From Anaerosporomusa subterranea (GTDB lineage Bacteria; Bacillota; Negativicutes; Sporomusales; Acetonemataceae), in assembly GCF_001611555.1 (NCBI RefSeq), contig NZ_LSGP01000013.1, forward strand, positions 124,001 to 188,000: a stretch of 64,000 bases of DNA, given 5' to 3'. The position numbers and the translations under genes are program-made. The notes below the pieces were generated by a model, which did not search any database, was not told the origin of the DNA, and was given only the letters and a program-made list of their open reading frames with translations. The first letter of the stretch is position 1. The number at the start of each line of letters is the position of its first letter. This document shows, piece after piece, positions 29,070 through 37,581 of the stretch.

Positions 29070-30869
29070 ATGAAAGATACAGTTTACGATGACTTTATTG
29101 ATCGGTTGCGCTCGGAAAGCGACATTGTAGCTGTTGTATCTGATTATGTGCCGCTAGCCAAGAAAGGGCGAAATTACTGGGGTTGCTGTCCCTTCCACCG
29201 GGAAAAAACGCCATCGTTTTCCGTTGCGCCGGATAAAGGTTTTTTTTATTGTTTTGGCTGCCAGGCAGGAGGCAATGTTTTTAACTTTTTGATGAAAGTT
29301 GAAAACCTTCCTTTTATGGAAGCGGTTAAACTGCTGGCTCGGAAACTGAACATACCGATACCGGAGAAAACAAAATCAGAAGACGACCTTCGGCGTGAAC
29401 AGGAAGCTACACAATTATATAAGGCGAACCAACTGGCTAAAGACTTTTTTCACGCTTGTTTAACGAAGGCAGCGTTTGGCTCTGAGGCACGCCAATATTT
29501 GGCTTCCCGCCAAATCACCCCAGAAATCATCGATCAATTTCAATTGGGATTTGCGCCGCCATTTTGGGACAAACTGATTCGAACGCTTGCTGACCGCAAC
29601 GTTCCTGTCGATTCATTAATTAAGGCAGGTCTTGCCATCTCCCGTGAGCAGGGAGGCGCTTATGACCGCTTTCGCAACCGAATTATGTATCCAATTATCG
29701 ATTTGCATGGACAAGTTGTCGGTTTCGGCGGCAGGGTGCTGGATCAGACTCAGCCTAAATATTTAAACAGCCCGGAAACGCCGATTTTTAATAAACGGCA
29801 TGTATTGTATGGACTGAATTTAGCCGCTCGCAGTATCAAAGAAACCAATCAGGCAATTATAGTTGAAGGCTATATGGATATGATTGCCTGCCATGCTGCC
29901 GGTATAACCAATGTAGTTGCTTCTTTGGGCACGGCGTTTACTCAGGAACAGGCGAAAAGCTTACTCCGCATGACCAAAGAACTAGTATTTGCCTATGACA
30001 ATGATGCTGCCGGACAAAACGCTACCCTTCGCGCCTTATCGATGGCTCGCTCTCTTGGCGCGTCTGTTCGGGTGGTCATGCTCAAAGGCGGCAAAGATCC
30101 GGATGAGTGCATTCAACGTAATGGGACTGACGCCTTCGTTACCCTAATTCGAGAGGCGCCCGCATTGATAGATTATCAGATTCAGACTGCCTTAGCCAAT
30201 GAGAATCTAAATACTCTTGAAGGAAAGGTCAGGGCTGTCGATAAAGCGGTGACTGCGCTTGCTCTATCCGATAATGCGGTAGAAGTCAATTCGTATGTGG
30301 CGCGCTTGGCGCAAACCTTAGCATTGGATGAAGCGGCTGTTCGCAGCGAATTGCGGAAACATGTTCGTATGAGTCAAAAGGATAAATCTGTAAATCGTGG
30401 ACAGAATATCAGTACAGCGATGATGGAAAATCGATCAAATATGGCAACAATAATGGCAGAACGGCATATTATACGGTTGCTACTTGACGATCCGGAGCTT
30501 GGTACAGAACTTTCTTCGCATCTTGTAGACGAGGATCTGCAAGATCCCAATCGACGTGAGATAATGAATTCAATTCTACTTGCGTATAATATGGGAAAAC
30601 CGATATCAACTGCAACGGTTGGCGCTAATCTTAGCGAATCGGCCTGTGCAGAACTTTCTAGCATTGCCGTCATGGAAAGTGATTATAACGATGTGTCGCG
30701 GACAGCGGCTGACTGCGTCAGGATACTACGGCTGGCGCGGCTCAAAGACTTATATGAAAACCACCGGCTGCAGGCTGATGAATACGAACGTATGGGGGAT
30801 AGCCGCTTTCTGCAGGAATTAGCGGAAAGCCAGCGAATTAAAGATGAGATTATTAAATTGCATCAATAG
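29070..30869 (+). CDS. dnaG: DNA primase
   Basis: A 599-aa primase. The CHC2 zinc finger (CCPFHREKTPSF...YCFGCQAGG, residues about 38-65) is followed by the TOPRIM core with VEGYMDMIACHAAG and VFAYDNDAAGQNATLRAL, and a C-terminal DnaB-interacting helical domain. It makes RNA primers for replication. AAGGATG precedes the ATG. It is directly upstream of rpoD, the classical macromolecular synthesis arrangement (here without rpsU). Confidence 0.97.
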   Translation: MKDTVYDDFIDRLRSESDIVAVVSDYVPLAKKGRNYWGCCPFHREKTPSFSVAPDKGFFYCFGCQAGGNVFNFLMKVENLPFMEAVKLLARKLNIPIPEKTKSEDDLRREQEATQLYKANQLAKDFFHACLTKAAFGSEARQYLASRQITPEIIDQFQLGFAPPFWDKLIRTLADRNVPVDSLIKAGLAISREQGGAYDRFRNRIMYPIIDLHGQVVGFGGRVLDQTQPKYLNSPETPIFNKRHVLYGLNLAARSIKETNQAIIVEGYMDMIACHAAGITNVVASLGTAFTQEQAKSLLRMTKELVFAYDNDAAGQNATLRALSMARSLGASVRVVMLKGGKDPDECIQRNGTDAFVTLIREAPALIDYQIQTALANENLNTLEGKVRAVDKAVTALALSDNAVEVNSYVARLAQTLALDEAAVRSELRKHVRMSQKDKSVNRGQNISTAMMENRSNMATIMAERHIIRLLLDDPELGTELSSHLVDEDLQDPNRREIMNSILLAYNMGKPISTATVGANLSESACAELSSIAVMESDYNDVSRTAADCVRILRLARLKDLYENHRLQADEYERMGDSRFLQELAESQRIKDEIIKLHQ

Positions 30870-30919
30870 GACAGATTTAGTACAAGAAAAATGTGTTTTG
30901 CCACGGGAGGGGGGAAATA

Positions 30920-33025
30920 ATGTCTGAGAAGAAGAACGTCCAAACCGAACAAGTGACCGAACTGTTGCACAAAGGCAAGAAACGCGGCGGCGTACTCACC
31001 TATTCGGAAATCATGGACACTTTGCAAAGTGAAGATCTCTCTCCAGATGAAATAGACGATATGTATGAAATGTTCACAACCAAAGGCATTGAAATTGTTG
31101 ATGAGATTCCGGATGTTGAAGATGGGGCAGATACGCAAGAGGTAGAGACTGCGCCGGAAGAAGTCGACATCGATCTCAGCATTCCAGAAGGTATCAGCAT
31201 TGATGATCCGGTTCGTATGTATCTTAAAGAAATCGGACGAGTGTCTCTGTTGACCGGCTCTGATGAAATTAAACTAGCAAAACGCATGGGTAAAGGCAAT
31301 GAAGCCATTCGCCTGGTTCAGGAGCGACAACAGCGGGTAGAAACCGGCGATGTCGAATGGCTGATCGAATTTCTTGTTCGCCAGGCTAAAGACCGCGGCG
31401 GCATCAGTGGCCGTGAATTTCGCAATTATGTTCGCCTTTCAAAACTTGAGGGAGAAGATATCGAACGAGTAGAAGCTGGGTTGCGTCTAGCTAATATCGA
31501 GCCATCTGAGACTGATCCGCTGGAAGCGATGATCAATCGGGCCAAAACTATGGGTGGAGTTATTCGCGAAGGCGATATTAAGGTTGCCTGTTATTTTGCT
31601 GAGCTTAATTCGGAGCAAATGATGGACGCCTTACAGGCCAACGGCATTGTTGTCGAAATGGGACTTTCTGCAGCAGACTTTTATGAACGCCTGGAATATA
31701 TCAAACAATATGTTGCACAAGAAGAGTTATTGTCCATTGCTCGTGATACGTCTATTGTCTACCGAAAGCTGGCTCAGACTGCTAAGGAGCAGGGCAAGCT
31801 AACCGGTCAAGACTTTCAACATATTTGCCGTGAGCTGACGCAAGAGGAAGTAAAATCGATGTTGCGTCTGCTGGCTAGTGATAAAATTGAACTCATTGAT
31901 CCTGTACGCCCCTCAGATATGCGGGACAATATTGGTGATTTAGACAGTCGTAAGCTACTTGACAAAGCGGTAGAAATAGCACTATCCTCCAGTTCCGATA
32001 TCCTATCTGGTCTGCTTGAATTTGCATCTGTACGCTTGTACAAGTTGACTTCAGAGGAATTTGAAGAAGTCGCGCGCAAGGCACAATTGCCGACAAAAGG
32101 CATTGCTGACCTGGCTAAGGAGCTCGAGAGGGCTGGAGTCGATATCATTGAGGGAAGCTACCTGTCACTGGCGCATCATCTGTTAACAGAAGTAGATGTC
32201 CTACTCCGCAATGCTGATAGTGCGCCTAGCGATGTTACCGAAGTGTTGGCCGCTTGTTCGAATCATCTCAGCCCGGTAATCCGTCGATTTAAAGAGCAGG
32301 GCGATGTCGCAAAACGGGCGCTATCTGAGGCCAACCTTCGCTTGGTAGTCAGTATTGCCAAACGGTATGTTGGACGTGGCATGCTATTTTTAGATTTGAT
32401 TCAAGAAGGCAATTTAGGCCTAATTAAAGCTGTCGAGAAATTCGACTATAATAAAGGCTATAAATTTAGTACGTACGCCACTTGGTGGATTCGTCAAGCC
32501 ATTACCCGAGCTATCGCTGATCAGGCCCGCACCATTCGTATTCCAGTGCACATGGTAGAGACAATCAACAAACTCATTCGCGTATCTCGCCAGCTATTGC
32601 AAGACCTGGGCCGCGAGCCTTTGCCGGAGGAAGTGGCTAAGGAAATGGAAATTAGCGTTGAGCGAGTCCGCGAGATTATGAAGATTGCCCAGGAGCCTGT
32701 GTCCTTAGAAACACCGATTGGCGAAGAAGAAGATTCGCATTTGGGTGATTTTATCGAAGACCAGGACGCGCCAGCGCCTGCCGAGGCTGCCTCCTTTATG
32801 TTGCTGAAAGAACAACTGGAAGAGGTACTGGAAACGTTGACCGAACGGGAAGAGAAAGTTCTCAGACTCCGCTTTGGGCTTGATGACGGCAGATCGCGCA
32901 CTCTAGAAGAAGTCGGTCAGCATTTTGGCGTTACGCGCGAGCGTATCCGTCAGATTGAGGCTAAGGCTCTGCGTAAACTGCGTCATCCCAGCCGCAGTAA
33001 GAAGTTGAAAGACTTCCTCGAGTAG
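30920..33025 (+). CDS. rpoD: Housekeeping sigma factor RpoD with a long internal insertion
   Basis: A 701-aa sigma-70 factor. Region 1.1 (1-62), region 1.2 (93-130, [20 protein letters not shown]), region 2 (about 463-540, [20 protein letters not shown] and [14 protein letters not shown]), region 3, and region 4 (about 640-701, [20 protein letters not shown]) are all present. Residues about 131-455 are an insertion between 1.2 and 2, unlike the short Bacillus SigA (about 370 aa). Parts of it look like repeats of region 1.1 (see findings). ATG 30920 follows GGGAGGGGGG. Promoter recognition residues appear intact. Confidence 0.96.
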   Translation: MSEKKNVQTEQVTELLHKGKKRGGVLTYSEIMDTLQSEDLSPDEIDDMYEMFTTKGIEIVDEIPDVEDGADTQEVETAPEEVDIDLSIPEGISIDDPVRMYLKEIGRVSLLTGSDEIKLAKRMGKGNEAIRLVQERQQRVETGDVEWLIEFLVRQAKDRGGISGREFRNYVRLSKLEGEDIERVEAGLRLANIEPSETDPLEAMINRAKTMGGVIREGDIKVACYFAELNSEQMMDALQANGIVVEMGLSAADFYERLEYIKQYVAQEELLSIARDTSIVYRKLAQTAKEQGKLTGQDFQHICRELTQEEVKSMLRLLASDKIELIDPVRPSDMRDNIGDLDSRKLLDKAVEIALSSSSDILSGLLEFASVRLYKLTSEEFEEVARKAQLPTKGIADLAKELERAGVDIIEGSYLSLAHHLLTEVDVLLRNADSAPSDVTEVLAACSNHLSPVIRRFKEQGDVAKRALSEANLRLVVSIAKRYVGRGMLFLDLIQEGNLGLIKAVEKFDYNKGYKFSTYATWWIRQAITRAIADQARTIRIPVHMVETINKLIRVSRQLLQDLGREPLPEEVAKEMEISVERVREIMKIAQEPVSLETPIGEEEDSHLGDFIEDQDAPAPAEAASFMLLKEQLEEVLETLTEREEKVLRLRFGLDDGRSRTLEEVGQHFGVTRERIRQIEAKALRKLRHPSRSKKLKDFLE

Positions 33026-33074
33026 TCAAGGTCGGGTTCTAGTTGTTTGTTTGCAAAAAACATGACAGAATATC

Positions 33075-33103
33075 TTGACGTTAAGGCATGATTGGTTTAT
33101 AAT
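33075..33103 (+). promoter_or_regulatory. Sigma-A type promoter of the tRNA cluster
   Basis: TTGACG (33075-33080), 17-base spacer, TATAAT (33098-33103), 19 bases upstream of tRNA-Asn. Confidence 0.8.
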
Positions 33104-33121
33104 CGATTATGTTCACGGCAT

Positions 33122-33196
33122 TCCTCGATAGCTCAATGGTAGAGCACGCGGCTGTTAACCGCGGGGTTGTAGGTTCGAGTCCTACTCGAGGAGCCA
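33122..33196 (+). tRNA. tRNA-Asn (GTT)
   Basis: The acceptor TCCTCGA pairs with TCGAGGA, discriminator G, CCA encoded. The D-loop AGCTCAATGGTAGAGC, anticodon loop CTGTTAA (anticodon GTT) and T-loop GGTTCGAGTCC are all present. Confidence 0.96.
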
Positions 33197-33250
33197 ACTT
33201 TAACAAGCGGTGACAGGCTTTCTTCGGAAAACCTGTTTTAGTTTCTTGAT

Positions 33251-33325
33251 GGGCCTATAGCTCAGCGGTAGAGCAGCCGGCTCATAACCGGCCGGTCCCT
33301 GGTTCGATCCCAGGTGGGCCCACCA
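33251..33325 (+). tRNA. tRNA-Met (CAT)
   Basis: The acceptor GGGCCTA pairs with TGGGCCC, CCA encoded, anticodon loop CTCATAA. The paired first base (G-C) excludes the initiator tRNA. It could also be the lysidine-modified tRNA-Ile2 that reads ATA, but elongator Met is more likely. Confidence 0.9.
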
Positions 33326-33347
33326 TTTTTTCAATTCTCAACTCATC

Positions 33348-33422
33348 GGCCCGTTGGTCAAGCGGTTAAGACACCGCCCTTTCACGGCGATTACGGGGGT
33401 TCGAATCCCCCACGGGTCACCA
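33348..33422 (+). tRNA. tRNA-Glu (TTC)
   Basis: The acceptor GGCCCGT pairs with ACGGGTC, CCA encoded, anticodon loop CTTTCAC gives TTC. The T-arm GGGGGTTCGAATCCCCC is perfect. Confidence 0.95.
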
Positions 33423-33432
33423 GCAAAAAATG

Positions 33433-33467
33433 ATGCAAAGCCGGCAAACGCTGCTTTGCATTTTTTA
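33433..33467 (+). terminator. Terminator after the tRNA cluster
   Basis: ATGCAAAGC / GCTTTGCAT stem with an 11-base loop followed by a T run. Confidence 0.85.
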
Positions 33468-33504
33468 TTTTACTTTTCACTATTGAACAGATGGAGGAAT
33501 AATA

Positions 33505-34188
33505 ATGAAGCTCGGCGATCGCCTCAGCGCGTTAGCGGCTATGGTTCCACCTGGCAGCCGAATGGCTGATGTGGGCACAGATCATGCCTATTTACCGCTA
33601 TATCTGGCAGAAATCGGTCACATTGAGAGGGCGGTGGCGATTGATGTGAACCCCGGCCCTTTTGCCTCGGCCCGTGATGCAGTCTTGCGCGCAAGCATGG
33701 CTGATAAAATCGATGTGAGGCTAGGTAATGGCTTGCAGGTCGTCACTCCTAACGAGGTGGATGTGGCAGTCATGGCAGGCATGGGTGGCATGACGATGAT
33801 TCAGATCATGGAGACAAGTCCCGATGTCCTACAGAGTCTCTCGCGCTTGGTGCTGCAGCCGATGGTAGGTGCGCCACAGGTACGGCGATGGCTACAAACA
33901 AATGGCTGGCGCATTATTGATGAAACAATTGTGCAAGATGAGGGTCGCTTATATGAGGTACTTGCCGCTGAACCGGGGCAAATGGAGGCTAACGAACTGC
34001 TAGAGATCGGGCCGATTCTCTGGCAACAGCGTCACCCCTTGCTGGCAGATTTACTAAAACAACGATTGTATTCTCTGTGTTTTGTTCTTAGCCAAATGGA
34101 AAAAAGCGCAGCGGCGCAAACTAACCCTAAATACCAAGAACAGAAGGCAATCATTTCGATATTGGAGGCGAAACTAGCATGTCTTTAA
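33505..34188 (+). CDS. trmK: tRNA (adenine-22-N1)-methyltransferase
   Basis: A 227-aa class I methyltransferase of the TrmK (YqfN) family. It opens KLGDRLSALAAMVPPGSRMADVGTDHAYLP, combining the family start with SAM motif I, and has VAVMAGMGGMTM and LVLQPMVGAPQVRRWL. It methylates A22 in the D-loop. AGGAGG-like GGAGGAATAATA precedes ATG 33505. It overlaps the Nif3-family gene by ten bases, as in Bacillus (trmK-yqfO). Confidence 0.94.
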   Translation: MKLGDRLSALAAMVPPGSRMADVGTDHAYLPLYLAEIGHIERAVAIDVNPGPFASARDAVLRASMADKIDVRLGNGLQVVTPNEVDVAVMAGMGGMTMIQIMETSPDVLQSLSRLVLQPMVGAPQVRRWLQTNGWRIIDETIVQDEGRLYEVLAAEPGQMEANELLEIGPILWQQRHPLLADLLKQRLYSLCFVLSQMEKSAAAQTNPKYQEQKAIISILEAKLACL

Positions 34189-35294
34189 CCTGCCAAACCG
34201 TAATGAACGCACTGGAAGAACTGGCCCCAGCTCGTCTGGCGGAAAACTGGGATAATGTTGGCCTGCTAGTTGGCTATCCAGAGCAGCCGGTTAGAGCGAT
34301 TGTCATTGCCCTTGATGTGGATTCCGATGTTGTGGAATTCGCACTGGCGCATGGGGCAAACCTGATTGTTGCTCATCACCCCGTTATTTTCAAAGGAATC
34401 ACCACTCTGCGCCAAGATACGCCGCAAGGAGACTTGTTATGCCGTCTGATTCAAAATCAAATCGCCGTCATTGCCGCTCATACCAACCTGGATGCCGCGC
34501 AAGGAGGGGTAAATGATGCATTGGCTGCAGCCCTTGGCTTGAAGCAGGCGACCCCTTTACTGCATACCCACGCTGAGAGGCTGTACAAACTGGCAGTCTT
34601 TGTACCTGAACAGCAATTGGAGGCTGTGCGGACTGCCATGGGAGACGCGGGCGCCGGTCATATTGGTGTGTATAGTCATTGTTCGTTTAGCGTAAAAGGT
34701 GAAGGAGTCTTTTTACCTTTATCCGGCGCTACGCCGTTTATTGGCGAGGAAGGGCGCTTGGAGCGGGTTGCCGAATATAAACTGGAGACTTGTGTAACTG
34801 AAAACGTCCGTCAGCAAGTACTTGACGCGATGCTGTCCGCCCACCCCTATGAAGAAGTTGCCTATGACCTGTATGCTCTTGAGAATACGGGGCCTGCCTT
34901 TGGTATGGGGCGAATCGGCATTTTAGACCAGTCCATGAGCTTGCGCCAATTCACGGCAATGGTCAAAGATCGTTTGGCTGTCAGTGCAATAAAAGTGGCT
35001 GGTAGGCCAGATGCTTTAATCCGCTCGGTAGCAGTATGCGGCGGCAGCGGGGCAAGCTTTGCAGCCCAGGCAAAACAAGCGGGGGCCGATGTCTTTGTCA
35101 CCGGTGATCTCAAGTACCATGAAGCGCAGCAAGCTATAGCCCAAGAGTTGGCTATGGTTGACGCGGGACACTTTGCGACAGAGTATCCGGTTATACCCTA
35201 TTTGGCAAAGTACTTGGCCACCTATTCCGAAAAGCAAGAATGGAATGTACCAATAATTTCTTCGCCTTCGAAAGACATTTTTTGGTCTCTATAG
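34179..35294 (+). CDS. Nif3-like dinuclear metal-centre protein (YqfO family)
   Basis: A 371-aa protein. The N- and C-terminal Nif3 halves (LAENWDNVGLLVG, NLIVAHHPVIFKG, ... TGDLKYHEAQQAI, DAGHFATEYPV) flank a central CutA-like PII domain (LYKLAVFVPEQQLEAVRTAM, HPYEEVAYDLY). Histidines of HHP, DLKYHE and GHF bind two metals. It has been linked to GTP cyclohydrolase I type 2-like annotation, but the enzymatic role is uncertain. Confidence 0.93.
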   Translation: MSLTCQTVMNALEELAPARLAENWDNVGLLVGYPEQPVRAIVIALDVDSDVVEFALAHGANLIVAHHPVIFKGITTLRQDTPQGDLLCRLIQNQIAVIAAHTNLDAAQGGVNDALAAALGLKQATPLLHTHAERLYKLAVFVPEQQLEAVRTAMGDAGAGHIGVYSHCSFSVKGEGVFLPLSGATPFIGEEGRLERVAEYKLETCVTENVRQQVLDAMLSAHPYEEVAYDLYALENTGPAFGMGRIGILDQSMSLRQFTAMVKDRLAVSAIKVAGRPDALIRSVAVCGGSGASFAAQAKQAGADVFVTGDLKYHEAQQAIAQELAMVDAGHFATEYPVIPYLAKYLATYSEKQEWNVPIISSPSKDIFWSL

Positions 35295-35305
35295 AAAAGA
35301 ATACC

Positions 35306-35338
35306 AAAATAATTCTCCAATATGGAGGATTATTTTTA
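35306..35338 (+). terminator. Terminator after the Nif3-like gene
   Basis: AATAATTCTCC / GGAGGATTATT stem with a five-base loop and T-rich tail. Confidence 0.75.
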
Positions 35339-35430
35339 TTTTAAACTAATGAATAAAAGCGTAAAGGAGAGTAGAACCTGGCGTAGAGTCTTGCCCTGGA
35401 TGAGAGTCAAGAGAAAGAGGAGGCGTTAAG

Positions 35431-35613
35431 ATGGTACAAGGTCCGTTACTGCTAGTTCTTCTCGCTATCGCCATCGCACTGATTGTCGCCCTAATCTCTC
35501 GCTATAAGGTTCATGCATTTCTTTCATCGAAGAAGTATCAGGCGCATTCGTTTTGGATGCGCCTTTTTGTATTCTCTTGCAGGAATCTCGCAACTAGCGG
35601 GCGAACCCTATAA
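35431..35613 (+). pseudogene. Remnant of a GntP-type permease N-terminus
   Basis: A 60-codon frame. The first 32 residues (VQGPLLLVLLAIAIALIVAL and following) look like the first helix of GntP-family gluconate permeases. After about residue 32 the similarity ends and the frame runs through a hairpin-terminator (35540-35569), so a full transporter is absent. A good AGGAGG-like site precedes the ATG. Alternatively it is a real short membrane peptide with its own terminator. Confidence 0.55.
35540..35569 (+). terminator. Terminator within the GntP remnant
   Basis: AGGCGCAT / ATGCGCCT stem followed by TTTTT, inside the 60-codon frame. Confidence 0.7.
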
Positions 35614-35642
35614 TTCAGTTTACAGAATAGGGGTTGTTACAT

Positions 35643-36575
35643 TTGTTGGCGCAATTTCGGGTTGGGGATGAAATCCGGCATAGTGTGCTCATGCGTTTGC
35701 AGAAGGCAGGGCAGTCGTCAAATGGCGGTGTATTTGCCCGTGGCACAGTAGAAGATAACAGTGGGACGCTGAGTTTTATTTGCTTTGAACGAGAAACAGT
35801 TGAGCTGCTTAAGGAAGTCAATGGAGCCACGCCCATGGTCATCTTTGGTGTCGTCCAGGCTGACCGCTATAGTACTGACGGAGCTGTGCAAGTTCTTGTG
35901 CGCCGGGCTGAGCCGGTGAACGACGACGATGACTTGAGTCATCTCTTGCCCTATACACCAAAAGATATTGAGGAATATAAGGGACGACTCGAAGGCTTGA
36001 TAGCAGGAGTATCAAAAATCCATTTGCAGGAATTGTTGAGAGCAATTTTATCAGGCAAAACCTACGCGTCGTATGTAAAGCACACTGCTGCGATGAGATT
36101 GCATCACGCCTATATCGGCGGCTTGCTGGAACACTCGGTTGATGTCGCTCGGCTTGCAAAAGGTATGGCGATTGAAACCGGCAATGTAGATGTCGATTTA
36201 GTGGTTACCGGCGCACTGTTACATGACATCGGTAAACTGGAAGAGTTGTCAAGTGGCATGGGGTTTGAATATACTAATATTGGCAGGATGATCGGTCATG
36301 TTTCCTTAGGGGCTATGCTTGTGGAACGTACGATTTCCAATCAAAAGGATTTCCCGCCAGATGATGCCCAAGCGCTATTGCATATCCTGCTGTCACATCA
36401 TGGGAAAGTGGAGAATGGCGCGCCAGTCGCTTGTGTGACAAAGGAAAGTTTCATTGTTCACTATGCGGATGAGCTCAACTCTGTTCTTAGCCAATTTGCA
36501 GATAACGAAGGTAAGACAGACTGGCGTTATGCCAAGATGCTGAATCGCTATATCCGCGTCAGTCAAGAGGGTTGA
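35643..36575 (+). CDS. 3'-5' exoribonuclease YhaM-like (OB + HD domains)
   Basis: A 310-aa protein. An N-terminal OB-fold (about residues 1-90; SNGGVFARGTVEDNSGTLSFICF) is followed by an HD domain with HHAYIGGLLEHSVDVARLA and LLHDIGKLEEL, and LLSHHGKVENGAP, the YhaM layout. YhaM trims RNA and DNA 3' ends. No ATG is available; TTG 35643 is preferred because AGGGG lies about 9 bases upstream, with TTG 35634 or 35646 as alternatives. Confidence 0.87.
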   Translation: MLAQFRVGDEIRHSVLMRLQKAGQSSNGGVFARGTVEDNSGTLSFICFERETVELLKEVNGATPMVIFGVVQADRYSTDGAVQVLVRRAEPVNDDDDLSHLLPYTPKDIEEYKGRLEGLIAGVSKIHLQELLRAILSGKTYASYVKHTAAMRLHHAYIGGLLEHSVDVARLAKGMAIETGNVDVDLVVTGALLHDIGKLEELSSGMGFEYTNIGRMIGHVSLGAMLVERTISNQKDFPPDDAQALLHILLSHHGKVENGAPVACVTKESFIVHYADELNSVLSQFADNEGKTDWRYAKMLNRYIRVSQEG

Positions 36576-36669
36576 TCAACTGAAAAATGGGTACAATCTA
36601 AGTCGAATGGTACTTGCCATTTTTTTAGAACACAAGGCAGGATTTTGCAAGCCAGAATCGAATTTAAAA

Positions 36670-36797
36670 TGATTAGAGCATGATAAAGCCGAATCCAGCT
36701 CAGGTACGGGGGAACCGCAAACCAGGGGTGAAATTCCGGAAACGGAATAGGGGTCCTCTAACCCTAACCCGTCAGCTAACCTCGGAGGCTTCGAGAG
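36670..36797 (+). promoter_or_regulatory. Cyclic di-AMP riboswitch (ydaO/yuaA class)
   Basis: The leader contains the conserved ydaO blocks: GGTACGGGGGAACC, AGGGGTGAA, ATAGGGGTCCTCT, then CCCTAACCCGTCAGCTAACCTCGGAGGC in pieces, ending 11 bases before the gene. This class senses c-di-AMP and usually turns off cell-wall hydrolases and ion transporters. The downstream gene is a peptidoglycan hydrolase, as expected. Confidence 0.92.
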
Positions 36798-36807
36798 GGG
36801 CAGACAT

Positions 36808-37476
36808 TTGAAAAAGGTAGTCTTTTTGTTGTGCGTTTTGTTCAGTTTGACGTTTCTAAACGTCGCGTCGGCCTCGAATTTTTATGAGGAAGGCGACCAA
36901 GGGCAGGAAATTGTTTTGATTCAGAAGCGGTTGTTGTCACTGGGGTATGAGATTGGTAGCGCTGATGGTGACTTCGGCCCTGCCACCGAGACTGCAGTGA
37001 AGGCTTACCAAAAGGACAAAGGTCTGACGCCAGACGGCGTGGTTGGCCCGACAACTTATCAAATGCTGCTTGGACGCGATATACCGGCAGTAAGCCGCGA
37101 TTCGTCCACTGTAGCAGTCAGACGAGTCATTCAATTTTCCATGCGGTATTTGGGTGTTCCGTATGTATTTGGCGGCACAACTGCAGATGGTTTTGACTGC
37201 TCCGGCTTTACCCGCCATGTGTATCGCACAGTTGGCGTGGCTCTGCCGAGAACGGCTGATGACCAGTTTGAAGTTGGCCGCGCAGTCTCGCTAAGCAGGC
37301 TGCAGCCGGGGGATATGGTGTTTTTTACGACATATGCTTCTGGAGCGTCGCATAGCGGTATCTACATTGGCGACGGCAATTTTATCAGCGCGACTTCCAG
37401 TCGCGGCGTCGCCATTGATCGGTTAAACAGTTCGTACTGGGGCCCGCGTTATGTTGGTGCAAGGCGCGTACTGTAA
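36808..37476 (+). CDS. Cell-wall hydrolase: peptidoglycan-binding plus NlpC/P60
   Basis: A 222-aa secreted enzyme. A signal peptide (KKVVFLLCVLFSLTFLNVASA) is followed by a PG_binding_1 domain (residues about 30-90, LIQKRLLSLGYEIGSADGDFG) and an NlpC/P60 peptidase (about 110-222) with catalytic FDCSGF, SHSGIYIGDG and a downstream Asn/His region. It cleaves stem peptides. The start TTG 36808 follows AGAGGGG. Its c-di-AMP leader ties wall hydrolysis to osmotic/wall stress. Confidence 0.93.
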   Translation: MKKVVFLLCVLFSLTFLNVASASNFYEEGDQGQEIVLIQKRLLSLGYEIGSADGDFGPATETAVKAYQKDKGLTPDGVVGPTTYQMLLGRDIPAVSRDSSTVAVRRVIQFSMRYLGVPYVFGGTTADGFDCSGFTRHVYRTVGVALPRTADDQFEVGRAVSLSRLQPGDMVFFTTYASGASHSGIYIGDGNFISATSSRGVAIDRLNSSYWGPRYVGARRVL

Positions 37477-37508
37477 GAAGACTGGTAAAGGCCATACGGC
37501 ACACGAAG

Positions 37509-37540
37509 GGAAGGCGGGCAAACGCCTTCCTGGTTTTCTT
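37509..37540 (+). terminator. Terminator after the NlpC/P60 gene
   Basis: GGGAAGGCG / CGCCTTCC stem with a loop of six or seven bases, then a T-rich run. Confidence 0.75.
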
Positions 37541-37581
37541 TTCCTTTTCTATTTTGATTCAGCAGAATCGCGAGGGCTCTT

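Noticed and set aside
28880-29092. 70-codon frame between dgt and dnaG
   Set aside because: It overlaps the dnaG start, lacks a ribosome site and has no protein-like pattern.
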